Source of the DNA: Extensimonas vulgaris
GTDB taxonomy: Bacteria > Pseudomonadota > Gammaproteobacteria > Burkholderiales > Burkholderiaceae_C
DNA length: 64,000 nt
Direction of reading: 5' to 3'
Assembly (NCBI RefSeq): GCF_003337425.1
Contig: NZ_QPJU01000006.1
Coordinates: 150,394-214,393, forward strand
The stretch's first letter is position 1. Each line of letters opens with the position of its first letter. The position numbers and the translations under genes are program-made. Below the pieces are notes generated by a model. It was not told the origin of the DNA. It saw only the letters and a program-made list of their open reading frames with translations, and made no database searches. This document shows, in pieces, positions 8,470 to 18,112 of this stretch.

Positions 8470-9521
8470 GCCGCCAGTCCCTCTGTTGTAGCTATGTTGG
8501 TATGGTTTGGGTAGGCATCGCCGGGCGCGGGCAGCCGGTCCATGCGCGCGGCCAATGCGTCCAGATAGTCTGCCACGGCCTGCCACTGCGTGGCGCAGTC
8601 CTGCGCGCTGTGGATGACCTGGCGCAAAGCTGCGCCGCCGGGCAGGGTGCGCGTGTACCAGACGATGTGCTTGCGCGCGCTGCGCACACCGGTGTGCTCG
8701 CCGTAGAGCTGGTAATGGTCTTGCAGGTGCGCGAGCAGCAGCGTGCGCAGCTCGGCCACGAGCGGCGGCGCGAGCGGCTCGCCCGTGGCCAGGTAGTGGC
8801 CGATCTCGCGAAAAATCCAGGGCCGGCCCTGCGCCGCGCGGCCGATCATGAGCGCGTCGGCGCCGGTGTGGGCGAGCACGGCGCGCGCTTTGGCGGGCGA
8901 GTCTATGTCGCCGTTGGCCACCACGGGGATGCGCACGGCGGCCTTCACGGCGGCGATGGTGTCGTATTCGGCTGCGCCGCTGTAGCCCTGCTCGCGCGTG
9001 CGGCCGTGCACGGTGAGCATCTGCACGCCGGCGCTCTCGGCCGCGCGCGCGAGCGCCACGGCGTTGCGCTGCGCGGCCGACCAGCCGGTGCGCATCTTGA
9101 GCGTCACGGGCACGCCCAGCGGTGCGCAGGCGGCGACCACGGCCTCGATGATCGCGAGCGCCAGCGGCTCGTCGCGCATGAGCGCGCTGCCGGCCCACTT
9201 GTTGCACACCTTCTTGGCCGGGCAGCCCATGTTGATGTCGATGATCTGCGCGCCGCGCTCGATGTTGTAGCGCGCCGCATCGGCCATCATGGCCGCGTCG
9301 GTGCCCGCGATCTGCACCGCGATCGGCCCCGGTTCGCCCGTATGGTCGGCGCGGCGCGAGGTCTTGAGGCTGTTCCACAGATCGCGCCGCGAAGTCACCA
9401 TCTCGCTCACTGCGTAGCCCGCGCCGAAGTGGCGGCACAGCTGCCGAAAAGGCCTATCCGTCACCCCCGCCATGGGGGCGACGAACAAACGGTTGGGAAG
9501 CGTATAAGGGCCGATCTGCAT
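8466..9521 (-). CDS. dusB: tRNA-dihydrouridine synthase B
   Basis: An FMN-dependent enzyme that reduces specific uridines in the D-loop of tRNA. The 351-residue product starts MQIGPYTLPNRLFVAPMAGV and contains VTDRPFRQLC, the catalytic cysteine in NMGCPAKKVCNKWAGSAL, the KMRTGW flavin-binding segment, VHGRTREQGYSG and PVVANGDI. I chose ATG 9521 because the family begins with the strand just before LPNRLFVAPMAG; the frame is open 12 codons further. The end overlaps fis. The segment just before the stop (GDAYPNHTNIATTEG) is more AT-rich than its surroundings. Confidence 0.95.
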   Translation of the reverse strand: MQIGPYTLPNRLFVAPMAGVTDRPFRQLCRHFGAGYAVSEMVTSRRDLWNSLKTSRRADHTGEPGPIAVQIAGTDAAMMADAARYNIERGAQIIDINMGCPAKKVCNKWAGSALMRDEPLALAIIEAVVAACAPLGVPVTLKMRTGWSAAQRNAVALARAAESAGVQMLTVHGRTREQGYSGAAEYDTIAAVKAAVRIPVVANGDIDSPAKARAVLAHTGADALMIGRAAQGRPWIFREIGHYLATGEPLAPPLVAELRTLLLAHLQDHYQLYGEHTGVRSARKHIVWYTRTLPGGAALRQVIHSAQDCATQWQAVADYLDALAARMDRLPAPGDAYPNHTNIATTEGLAA

Positions 9522-9601
9522 GGTCTTCGCGCGCAAGGGCAAACATCCCGTGCCCAAAAAAGAGGCGCGATTCTACTGCCCGGCTTTTCCTGCCTGGCAG
9601 C

Positions 9602-10300
9602 TCAATCGCGCCAGACCACACAGTCTGAGAACGGCGCGCGGTTCGTGCGGAAGCGGTTGGCCGGATGCTGCGCATCGGCCAACCCGAAAGAAATGCCACA
9701 CACGATGGTTCGGTCGGTGCCGATGTCGAGCTCTGCGCGCAACACCTGCGGATAAGCCGCGAGTGCGGCTTGGGCGATCGAGCCCACGCCCAGACTGTGC
9801 GCCGCGAGCATGAAATTGGCCACGTAGGCGCCGCAATCGACCGCACCATAGACGCCGAGCGCCGCATCGCTCGTGACGATGGCCACGTGCGGGGCGCCAA
9901 ACATGGTGTAGTTTTGTGCCGCCTGGCGCTGCGAGGCCGCGCGGTCGTCCTTGGCGATACCGAGCGCCTGGTACAGACCCCAGCCACACTCGCGCCGGCG
10001 TTGCAAATACACGCCGCGGTATTCGCTCGGCCAGGGCAGATCGGGCGCGGGCGGGGCCTGGGCGACATGCGCGAGCAGCGCCGTGCGCAGGCGCTCGAGT
10101 GCGTCGCCGCTCACGATGGTCAGCTGCCAGGGCTGCGCGTTGCACCACGAGGCCGTGCGCTGCGCGGCCTCGAGGATGCGCTCTATGGTGCTGCGCGGCA
10201 GCGGCTGCGGCAAAAACGCGCGACAGCTGTAGCGGGTTTGCAACAACTGAAGCAGCGTCTGATAGGCCGGGGGCAAAGGGGTTTCGGCAGGGGCGGTCAT
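9602..10300 (-). CDS. Nitroreductase family flavoprotein
   Basis: A 232-residue FMN oxidoreductase of the nitroreductase fold. Visible family features are YSCRAFLPQPLPRSTIERIL (the RxSxRxF-type flavin phosphate site), AAQRTASWCNAQPWQLTIVS and a C-terminal glycine region around CGISFGLADAQHPANRFRTN. Substrate is unknown; family members reduce nitroaromatics, quinones or enones. The start ATG 10300 is chosen over upstream in-frame codons because similarity begins close to it. It lies 80 bases upstream of dusB on the same strand. A family B repeat separates it from the divergent cyclopropane synthase gene. Confidence 0.85.
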   Translation of the reverse strand: MTAPAETPLPPAYQTLLQLLQTRYSCRAFLPQPLPRSTIERILEAAQRTASWCNAQPWQLTIVSGDALERLRTALLAHVAQAPPAPDLPWPSEYRGVYLQRRRECGWGLYQALGIAKDDRAASQRQAAQNYTMFGAPHVAIVTSDAALGVYGAVDCGAYVANFMLAAHSLGVGSIAQAALAAYPQVLRAELDIGTDRTIVCGISFGLADAQHPANRFRTNRAPFSDCVVWRD

Positions 10301-10339
10301 GGCAGCTGCGATCGCACTCCAACAAAAAAGAATCCTAAC

Positions 10340-10419
10340 CACGACTTACGCACAGCGGGGTCAGGCAAGGCGCTCGCTGCATGGCACGACACTTTGCTGC
10401 ATCCTTGATGGCGTAAGTC
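10340..10419 (-). repeat. Dispersed repeat family B, copy 1
   Basis: An element of about 80 bases with imperfect inverted ends. Read on the minus strand it begins GGACTTACGCCATCAAGG and ends TGCGTAAGTCGTG. It is homologous to copies at 20706, 23454 and 29263. It sits between divergent genes. Confidence 0.8.
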
Positions 10420-10563
10420 CAGCGAACAAACGTTGGTAAGGGTGCGGGATCATAGCGGCTCCCGCGCACGCACGCGTGACACGCCAGCCGTAGCCGAGTC
10501 GCCCGTTCGGCCAAGCCGGGTGCGTGGTTGACGCGACCCAGGCGTGCGGCAAGAATGCAGCGC

Positions 10564-11868
10564 ATGAATGCTCCTTCTGATGCGTTGGCGGCGCGGCTCG
10601 CTGCCCTGCCCGTGGCGGTGGCGGTCGAGCTGCCCGGCGGGAAAAAACTCGGGGCACCGCCCGCAGCAGCGGCCGTCGTGTTGCGCGTGCGTGAGCGCAA
10701 AGCCGCGCTGGCGCTGGCCACGGGTCAGATCGGCTACGTGGGTATGGCCATCGTCGAGGGCCAGGTCGAAGTCGACGGCACGATGCGTGACCTCATGGCC
10801 GCGGCAGCCGGATTGCTGCCGCACAGCCCCATCCAAGGCAAGCCCAGCGCATGGCGGCGGCTGCTCGGCTGGTTGCGCTCGCGCACGGCACACACCCTGG
10901 CGGGGGATGCGCGCAACATTCAGTTCCATTACGACGTTTCGGACGACTTCTACGCGCTCTGGCTCGACCCGCGGCGCGTGTATTCGTGCGCCTACTTTCG
11001 CACGCCCGACATGACGCTTGCGCAGGCGCAAGAAGCCAAGCTCGACCACATCTGCCGCAAGCTGCGTTTGCGCCCGGGCGAGCGTTTTCTGGACATCGGC
11101 GCGGGTTGGGGCGGGCTGCTGCTCTGGGCGGCAGAACACTATGGTGTCGATGCGACCGGCATCACGCTCTCGCACAACCAGCATGCCTACGTGCAGCAGC
11201 GCATCGCTGCGCTCGGATTGCAGGGGCGCGTGCGCATGGAGCTGCGTGACTATCGCGAACTGCAAGTGGCGCAGCCTTTCGATGCGGTGGCTTCGGTGGG
11301 CATGTTCGAGCACGTCGGCCGGCTGCACATGACGCAATACTTCGACACCGTGCGTCGCCTGCTGCGCCCCGGCGGCCTGCTGCTGAACCACGGCATCACG
11401 GCCGGCGGGGTCGAGAACTCCGAACTCAGCGACGGCATGGGCGAATTCATCGAACGCTACATCTTCCCTGGCGGCGAGCTGATGCACGTCAGCGCAGTGT
11501 TGCGCCACATGGCCCTCGCCGGCCTCGAGATGGTCGATACCGAAAACCTGCGTCCGCACTATGCGCGCACGCTCTGGGCCTGGTCGGACGGCCTCGAAGC
11601 GCAGTTGCCCAAAGCGCGCACGGTGCTTGCAGGCAAGCACGGCGTCGAACGCGCGGAAAAAATCCTGCGCGCCTACCGCCTTTACCTCGCCGGTTGCGCC
11701 TTGGGTTTCGAGCGCGGCTGGACGGCGCTCTACCAAATGCTCGCGGCGCATCCCGACGGTCGCATGGAAACGGGCAGCCTGCGCGGTGCGCAGTCCGAGT
11801 ACCCGTTTACGCGCGACTATATGTACGCGGCGCGCCCCGCTTCCACGCCAACCACGCAAACGGACTGA
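10564..11868 (+). CDS. cfa: Cyclopropane-fatty-acyl-phospholipid synthase family methyltransferase
   Basis: This enzyme transfers a methylene group from S-adenosylmethionine to the double bond of membrane phospholipid acyl chains. The 434-residue product has an N-terminal lipid-binding region, the RRVYSCAYF segment with the conserved cysteine, the SAM-binding loop FLDIGAGWGGLLLWAAEHYG, GITLSHNQHAYV and SVGMFEHVG. The C-terminal part contains FPGGELMHVS and ENLRPHYARTLWAW. Length fits the family. The start is ambiguous between ATG 10555 and ATG 10564; I use the latter. The DUF1840 gene follows after only 4 bases, so they probably share a transcript. Confidence 0.9.
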   Translation: MNAPSDALAARLAALPVAVAVELPGGKKLGAPPAAAAVVLRVRERKAALALATGQIGYVGMAIVEGQVEVDGTMRDLMAAAAGLLPHSPIQGKPSAWRRLLGWLRSRTAHTLAGDARNIQFHYDVSDDFYALWLDPRRVYSCAYFRTPDMTLAQAQEAKLDHICRKLRLRPGERFLDIGAGWGGLLLWAAEHYGVDATGITLSHNQHAYVQQRIAALGLQGRVRMELRDYRELQVAQPFDAVASVGMFEHVGRLHMTQYFDTVRRLLRPGGLLLNHGITAGGVENSELSDGMGEFIERYIFPGGELMHVSAVLRHMALAGLEMVDTENLRPHYARTLWAWSDGLEAQLPKARTVLAGKHGVERAEKILRAYRLYLAGCALGFERGWTALYQMLAAHPDGRMETGSLRGAQSEYPFTRDYMYAARPASTPTTQTD

Positions 11869-11872
11869 CGCT

Positions 11873-12211
11873 ATGTTGTATCGCTTCAAGTCGCGGGCCA
11901 CGGCCGATCTGATCATGCTGGAGCCGCACGCGCGGCGCGTGCTGCAGATCATCGGAAAAGAGCCGGGCGTGCCCGGCATCCTGACCGTCGAAGAAATCCC
12001 GCGCGCGATCGCCGCGCTCGAAGCGGCGGTAGCCGCTGAAGAAGCCCTCATCGCAGCGCAAAAACAAGCGGCCCAAGAGCACGGCGAATCCCCCGGCGAG
12101 CAAACCGAGCCCGCCGAAGAACCCATACGCTTGCGCCAGCGCGTGGCGCCGCTCATCGACATGCTGCGCCGCAGTGCTGCAGAAGGGCGCGAGGTGACCT
12201 GGAGCGTGTGA
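11873..12211 (+). CDS. DUF1840 domain protein
   Basis: A 112-residue soluble protein of unknown function. It matches the DUF1840 pattern: MLYRFKSRATADLIMLEPHA, then RRVLQIIGKEPGVPGILTVE, an alanine- and glutamate-rich helix, and a C-terminal VAPLIDMLRRSAAEGREVTW. The family is small and largely limited to betaproteobacteria. It starts 4 bases after the cyclopropane synthase stop and is convergent with gph. No catalytic motif is evident. Confidence 0.8.
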   Translation: MLYRFKSRATADLIMLEPHARRVLQIIGKEPGVPGILTVEEIPRAIAALEAAVAAEEALIAAQKQAAQEHGESPGEQTEPAEEPIRLRQRVAPLIDMLRRSAAEGREVTWSV

Positions 12212-12244
12212 GCTTCGGGTCGCCTGGGGTTTGCGAAACCTCGA

Positions 12245-12964
12245 TTACGCAGAGCGCGGCAGCAGCTCGGCGAGCGAGTCTATGTAGCCGTCGGCCGGCA
12301 CGCTGCGCGCGGGCTGGCCGTGGTTGTAGCCGTAGGTCACGAGCACCACGGGGCAGCCTGCGGCGCGCGCGGCCTGGGCGTCGTTGCTCGAGTCGCCCAC
12401 CACGAGCGTGCGCGCGGGCGCGCTGCCCAGCGCTTCGCAGGTCTTGCGCAGTGGCAGCGGGTCGGGCTTTCTGGCGGCAAAGCTGTCGCCGCCGAACACC
12501 TGCGCAAAGTACGGCGCCAGCCCTTTGGCCGCGAGCAGCGTGCGCGCGAAGGCCAGCGGCTTGTTCGTGAGGCACGCCAGGCGCAGGCCCGCGCCGTGCA
12601 GCGCCTGCACGCCTTGCAGCGCGCCGGGGTAGAGCTGCGCGTGCTGGCCGTTGATGGCCGCGTAGTGGCGCTGGTAGCTGGGCCAGGCGCGCGCGTACAG
12701 CGCCTCCACGGTTGCATCGATTTCAGGAGCTGCTTGCGCTTGTCCTGTCTGCGTCAACACGTGTTTGAGCACCGAACGCAGCAGGTGTTCGGAGCCTTTG
12801 CCTATCATGGTCGCGACGCAGGCGGGCGCGATGGGCGGCAGGCCCAGGTCGTGCAGCATGCGGTCGAGCGCGACGCTGAAGTCGCCCAGCGTATCGACGA
12901 GCGTGCCGTCGAGGTCGATGATGGCCGCGTCCCAGGCGGCGCGCTCGAGCGGGATCGCGATCAT
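12245..12964 (-). CDS. gph: Phosphoglycolate phosphatase
   Basis: A HAD-superfamily hydrolase of 239 residues that removes phosphate from 2-phosphoglycolate. The nucleophile aspartate is D17 in DLDGTLVDT (D19 the acid/base), motif II/III appears as [14 protein letters not shown], and motif IV as [16 protein letters not shown]. Its ATG overlaps the rpe stop (ATGA), the usual rpe-gph pair. A family A repeat overlaps the coding sequence at about 12720-12768; it encodes part of the cap region ([11 protein letters not shown]) without breaking the frame. The glycolate product could feed the GlcE/GlcF enzyme encoded 32 kb away. Confidence 0.93.
   Translation of the reverse strand: MIAIPLERAAWDAAIIDLDGTLVDTLGDFSVALDRMLHDLGLPPIAPACVATMIGKGSEHLLRSVLKHVLTQTGQAQAAPEIDATVEALYARAWPSYQRHYAAINGQHAQLYPGALQGVQALHGAGLRLACLTNKPLAFARTLLAAKGLAPYFAQVFGGDSFAARKPDPLPLRKTCEALGSAPARTLVVGDSSNDAQAARAAGCPVVLVTYGYNHGQPARSVPADGYIDSLAELLPRSA
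12720..12768 (+). repeat. Dispersed repeat family A inside gph
   Basis: The plus strand reads AGGAGCTGCTTGCGCTTGTC, then CTGCGTCAACACGTGTTTG, a fair match to the family core and tail, within the gph reading frame (antisense to it). Confidence 0.5.
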
Positions 12965-13698
12965 GCGGCGCGCGGGGTGGCGGAGGTGGCGGTAGCGGGC
13001 GCGGCAGTAGACGGCGCTTGTGCGAGCTGCGCGCGCATGGCCGCGATCACGGCGCGGTAGTCGGGCTGGCCGAAGATGGCGCTGCCCGCGACGAAGGTGT
13101 CCGCGCCCGCGTCGGCCACGCGGCGAATGTTGTCGGCCTTGATGCCGCCATCCACTTCGAGGCGGATGTCCTTGCCGCAGGCGTCTATGCGCCGGCGCGC
13201 GGCCTCGATCTTGCGCAGCGCCGAGTCGATGAAGCTCTGCCCGCCAAAGCCGGGGTTCACGCTCATGATGAGGATCAGGTCTATGTCTTCGATCACCCAG
13301 TCGAGCACGTCGAGCGGCGTGGCGGGGTTGAACACCAGCCCGGGCTTGATGCCGCGCGCGCGGATCGCCTGGATGCTGCGGTGCACGTGGCGCGAGGCGT
13401 CGGGGTGGAAGCTGACATAGTCGGCGCCGGCCTCGGCAAAGGCCGCAGCCAGCGCATCGACGGGCTCCACCATCAGGTGCACGTCAATGGGCACGGGCGC
13501 GCCCGCCGCGGTGCGCGCGTGCGGCTTGAGCGCCTGGCAGACCATGGGGCCGAAGGTGAGGTTGGGCACGTAATGGTTGTCCATCACGTCGAAGTGGATC
13601 CAGTCCGCGCCGGCGGCGATGACCTGGCGCAATTCCTCGCCCAGATGGGCGAAGTCGGCAGAGAGGATGGAGGGGGCGATGCGGTAGGTCGTGCTCAT
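12961..13698 (-). CDS. rpe: Ribulose-phosphate 3-epimerase
   Basis: A TIM-barrel enzyme of 245 residues that interconverts ribulose-5-phosphate and xylulose-5-phosphate. Motifs seen: [36 protein letters not shown] with the metal ligands and catalytic aspartate, [21 protein letters not shown] and [11 protein letters not shown]. The start ATG 13698 gives the canonical N-terminus. The C-terminus carries an extra Ala/Thr/Pro-rich tail ([18 protein letters not shown]) that is not part of the fold. It heads the rpe-gph pair. Confidence 0.96.
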   Translation of the reverse strand: MSTTYRIAPSILSADFAHLGEELRQVIAAGADWIHFDVMDNHYVPNLTFGPMVCQALKPHARTAAGAPVPIDVHLMVEPVDALAAAFAEAGADYVSFHPDASRHVHRSIQAIRARGIKPGLVFNPATPLDVLDWVIEDIDLILIMSVNPGFGGQSFIDSALRKIEAARRRIDACGKDIRLEVDGGIKADNIRRVADAGADTFVAGSAIFGQPDYRAVIAAMRAQLAQAPSTAAPATATSATPRAA

Positions 13699-13737
13699 GG
13701 CGCGATTGTCGCAGCCGGGAAGATCGACCGACGGTCT

Positions 13738-13902
13738 AGGAGCCTGTCGGACTTTGGAATCGTCGGCTGCGAAAGCGCCGCAGCGGCCCATTTTTTACCG
13801 GGTTCTTGCCCCATAGCACCACTATGGGGCGGCGAATCCGGCAAAAACTGGCCTCGCTGTGGCACCTTCTCGCTTTCGACGCCCAAAGTCCGACAGGCTC
13901 CT
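13738..13902. repeat. Dispersed repeat family D, full copy with 20-bp perfect inverted ends
   Basis: The left arm AGGAGCCTGTCGGACTTTGG (13738-13757) is the exact reverse complement of 13883-13902. A second perfect nested palindrome, GCCCCATAG / CTATGGGGC, lies at 13808-13830. The whole 165-base unit can fold into a cruciform. A shortened relative lies inside recG. It fills the gap between rpe and the LysR gene. Confidence 0.85.
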
Positions 13903-13913
13903 TGGGACGCTCG

Positions 13914-14828
13914 TCAGGCATGGCGCCCGGGTAGAAAGCTGCTGATGAAGTCCAGAAACGCGCGCACGCGCGCCGGCATCAGCTTGCGCGAGGGCACGGC
14001 GGCGTAGATGGTCGAGCGGCCGAAGATCCACGCGGGCAGCAGGCGCACGAGCGCGCCGCTTTGCAGATCAGGCGCGACGAGCAGGTGCGACAGCACCGCC
14101 ACGCCCGCACCATGCAGCGCTGCGCGGTACAGCACCTCGAAGCTCACCGATTGCAGCACCACGGGCATCTCTACGTGCACGGGCTCGCCCGTGCCGTCGG
14201 CGCGGCGCAGCGGCAGGTAGCGCCGGCTCGTGCCGCCACCCTGCTGGCGCAGGAATTTGAGGTAGTCGTGGTGCGCGAGGTCTTGCGGCTGTTGCGGCGT
14301 GCCCGCGCGCGCCAGGTACGCGGGCGCGGCGCAGACGATGAACTCGGTCGTCGCGAGGGGCCGCGCGACCACGTTGGCGTCGAATCCCTCCTCGACGGTC
14401 ATGAAGGTCACGTCGAACTCTTCCACGTGCAGGTGCGGGAACGGTTCGACGACGATCTCCAGCGCCACTTTGGGGTACTGCTGGTGCCATTGTGCGATGT
14501 GCACGGCCAGGAAGTACGAGGCCAGCAGCGGCGAGGCCTGCACCCGCACCATGCCTTGCAGGGTTCGCGCGCTCGCGCTCACTGCAGCCTCGGCGTCCTC
14601 GATTTCCTGCAGGATGCTGCGCACGCGCCGCAGATACGCCTCGCCCGCGTCGGTGAGCGCGAGCTTGCGCGTGGTGCGCTGCAACAGCCGTGCGCCCAGG
14701 TGCTGTTCCAGATCCGCCACGGCGCGTGTCACCGCGGCCGGCGACATCTCGAGCGCCCGCGCTGCCGCGGCAAAACTGCCCTCGTCGGCGACGCGCTGGA
14801 ACACCTGCATCTCTGAAAGTCTGTCCAT
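13914..14828 (-). CDS. LysR-family transcriptional regulator
   Basis: A 304-residue regulator. The N-terminal winged helix-turn-helix is clear: MQVFQRVADEGSFAAAARAL, then SPAAVTRAVADLEQHLGARL and LLQRTTRKLALTDAGEAYL. The rest is the periplasmic-binding-protein-like effector domain (VRVQASPLLASYFLAVHIAQ near residues 93-112). Closest in style to the large group of LysR proteins resembling DmlR/AaeR-type regulators, with no clue to its ligand. No target gene is divergent within 300 bases; the next rightward gene encodes a DUF4148 protein. Confidence 0.9.
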   Translation of the reverse strand: MDRLSEMQVFQRVADEGSFAAAARALEMSPAAVTRAVADLEQHLGARLLQRTTRKLALTDAGEAYLRRVRSILQEIEDAEAAVSASARTLQGMVRVQASPLLASYFLAVHIAQWHQQYPKVALEIVVEPFPHLHVEEFDVTFMTVEEGFDANVVARPLATTEFIVCAAPAYLARAGTPQQPQDLAHHDYLKFLRQQGGGTSRRYLPLRRADGTGEPVHVEMPVVLQSVSFEVLYRAALHGAGVAVLSHLLVAPDLQSGALVRLLPAWIFGRSTIYAAVPSRKLMPARVRAFLDFISSFLPGRHA

Positions 14829-14832
14829 TTGG

Positions 14833-15016
14833 TTGAACCCAGATTGTCCATTAGGCGGTGCTGCGCACCTACGCGGGCGTTGGCGGACGTCTGCCGGTCA
14901 TTTTGGCCGCGGCTTCGGCGTCCATGGCACTGGCCATGGACTTCTCACCCGCGACCAAACTGCCGCGCCAGCCGCCTCGCCACCATCCCGCGTCCTAATG
15001 AACAATCTGGGTTGAA
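14833..15016. repeat. Dispersed repeat family E, MITE-like unit
   Basis: About 184 bases bounded by near-perfect inverted ends: TTGAACCCAGATTGTCCATT at 14833 and AATGAACAATCTGGGTTGAA ending at 15016. A fragment of the same end (TGAACCCAAACTGTTCATT) occurs at 40140-40158. It occupies most of the 387-base gap upstream of the LysR gene. Whether it carries the LysR promoter cannot be seen. Confidence 0.7.
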
Positions 15017-15215
15017 CAAATGTTCGGATAAAAAGTCATTATTGCAAATGACGCAATACTGAATTGCGGCTTGCCTGGTTTTGAAAGCCTAGGGTTTTCC
15101 CTAATATTCGGGGCGTTGATGCATCGCAACCCATGAGTCGATGCACCGATGCCGGCAAGCAGGGGCCATCGCCCACCGGCGTTACCACAGCCAACCGCTT
15201 TGAAAGGATTGCATC

Positions 15216-15776
15216 ATGAACAAGAAAATTCGCCTCACCACCCTGGTGCTCGCTACGGGTTTGCTCGCTGGCTCTTCGGCTTTCGCCCAGCTGACGCGCG
15301 ATCAAGTGATCGCCGACCTGATCGAAGCCCAACGCACGGGCAATATCGTGACGGGCCTCGACGGCAACAAGAAGCTCAATGAGCTCGAACCCGTGCGTTA
15401 TGCCCAGGCTGCACAACCCGCAGCAAGCAGCGCCACACGCGCCCAGGTGCGTGCAGAACTCGTCGAAGCCCAACGCACCGGCGACGTCCCCACGGGCCTG
15501 GACGGCAACAAGAAGCTCAACGAGCTCGAGCCCGTGCGTTATGCAAACCAGCAAGCCACCGAGGGCAAGACGCGCGCTCAGGTCCGTGCCGAGCTGATCG
15601 AAGCCCAGCAAAAGGGTGAAATTGTGACCGGCCTCGACGGCAACAAGACGCTGCGCGAGCTCGATCCCGTGCGCTACCAACGTGCCGAGCAAGCGCTGGC
15701 CCAATCTGGCGCAAGTGCCGAGGGCACCGCAGTGACGGACGCAGGCAAAGACAGCCAAGCCCCCAAGGGCCTGTAA
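15216..15776 (+). CDS. Secreted/periplasmic DUF4148 protein with three tandem modules
   Basis: A 186-residue exported protein with a clear signal peptide (MNKKIRLTTLVLATGLLAGS, cut likely after AFA). The mature part is three near-identical modules at about 26-63, 73-110 and 118-155, each running TRxQVxAELxEAQRTG, then TGLDGNKKLNELEPVRY. DUF4148 proteins usually have one module; function is unknown, and they are abundant in Burkholderiales. AGGATTG just upstream of ATG 15216 is a weak ribosome-binding site. A strong hairpin follows the gene. The repeats also show at DNA level, which points to internal duplication. Confidence 0.85.
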   Translation: MNKKIRLTTLVLATGLLAGSSAFAQLTRDQVIADLIEAQRTGNIVTGLDGNKKLNELEPVRYAQAAQPAASSATRAQVRAELVEAQRTGDVPTGLDGNKKLNELEPVRYANQQATEGKTRAQVRAELIEAQQKGEIVTGLDGNKTLRELDPVRYQRAEQALAQSGASAEGTAVTDAGKDSQAPKGL

Positions 15777-15822
15777 TCTTTCCTGTCCCCGCAGCGCAAA
15801 CCACGGTTTGTGCCGCACAGCC

Positions 15823-15852
15823 CGAAGGGCTCCCAGCACTGGGGGCCCTTCG
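15823..15852 (+). terminator. Terminator-like hairpin after the DUF4148 gene
   Basis: A stem of 14 pairs with one G-T pair, CGAAGGGCTCCCAG / CTGGGGGCCCTTCG, with a 2-base gap, 46 bases after the stop. No clean T-run follows, so its strength is uncertain. Confidence 0.45.
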
Positions 15853-15996
15853 CTGCGTTTGGGGGCTTTGGCAGCACCAGGGCAAAGCCGGACTTCACCA
15901 AACCCCGGCCCCATTTACCCCCGCTTTACGCCTGCTTCAAAGAGGCGCACGCCAGCGGTGCGATCATCGCGAAAGACCGCTCTACACTGCTACGCC

Positions 15997-16707
15997 ATGA
16001 GTTCCCAACTGCTGATGATCGAAGACGATGCGCGCCTCGCGCAGATGGTCGGTGAATACCTGGGTCAGTCGGGCATGCAGGTGCTGCACTGCGCCGACGG
16101 CGCGAGCGGCCTGGCGCAGCTGCAGGAGCCCGGTTTCAACGCCGACCTGGTGATTTTGGACCTGATGCTGCCCGACATCGACGGGCTCGAGGTCTGCCGC
16201 CGCATCCGCGCGCTGCCCGGCGCGGCGGCGCAGGTACCCATCCTCATGCTCACGGCCAAAGGCGACCCGATGGATCGCGTGATCGGCCTCGAGATCGGCG
16301 CCGACGACTACCTGCCCAAGCCCTTCGAGCCGCGCGAGCTGCTCGCGCGCATCCGCGCCGTGCTGCGCCGGCGCACGCCGGGCAGTGCGCCCGCGGCGCA
16401 GGTGCTGCGTTTTGGTTCGCTCGAAATCGACCGCGATGCGCGCAGCGTCACCGTGGGCGGCAAGCCGGCCGAGCTGACTTCGTACCAGTTCGACCTGCTC
16501 GTGGCGCTGGCCGAGCGCGCGGGGCGCGTGCTCACGCGCGACCAGATCATGGAGGCCGTGCGCGGGCGCGAGCTCGAGGCCTTCGACCGTTCGATCGACG
16601 TGCACATGGGGCGCATCCGCGCCGCGATCGAGGCCGACCCCAAAAACCCGCGCCGCATCCTCACGGTGCGCGGCGTGGGCTACGTGTTTGCGCGCCAGCA
16701 GGATTGA
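15997..16707 (+). CDS. OmpR-family response regulator
   Basis: A 236-residue regulator. The receiver domain starts MSSQLLMIEDDARLAQMVGE, the phosphorylated aspartate is D55 in LVILDLMLPDIDG, and the lysine lies in ADDYLPKPFEPRELLARIR. The C-terminal winged helix (Trans_reg_C) contains LTSYQFDLLVALAERAGRVL, SIDVHMGRIRAAIEADPKNP and RILTVRGVGYVFA. It is followed 27 bases later by a histidine kinase. The pair resembles RstA/RstB or CpxR/CpxA-type systems, but I cannot name the stimulus. Start ATG 15997 is preferred over upstream in-frame codons because the receiver begins there. Confidence 0.93.
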   Translation: MSSQLLMIEDDARLAQMVGEYLGQSGMQVLHCADGASGLAQLQEPGFNADLVILDLMLPDIDGLEVCRRIRALPGAAAQVPILMLTAKGDPMDRVIGLEIGADDYLPKPFEPRELLARIRAVLRRRTPGSAPAAQVLRFGSLEIDRDARSVTVGGKPAELTSYQFDLLVALAERAGRVLTRDQIMEAVRGRELEAFDRSIDVHMGRIRAAIEADPKNPRRILTVRGVGYVFARQQD

Positions 16708-16734
16708 GTCCGCAGCGTCTTGGCCATTGCGTCC

Positions 16735-18051
<1,317 letters not shown>

Positions 18052-18112
18052 CAGCGCGCCACGCCTTGCACGGCATGGGCATTTTTCACCCCTTCCTTTT
18101 TGCAAACCCATC

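Noticed and set aside
15280..15680. Regularly spaced repeats resembling a CRISPR array
   Set aside because: The period follows the protein modules of the DUF4148 gene, the spacing text is also similar, and the frame is open throughout.
16720..16734. TTG at 16720 as the start of the sensor kinase
   Set aside because: It is possible, but ATG 16735 is close, gives a normal N-terminus before TM1, and no ribosome-binding site favours the TTG.
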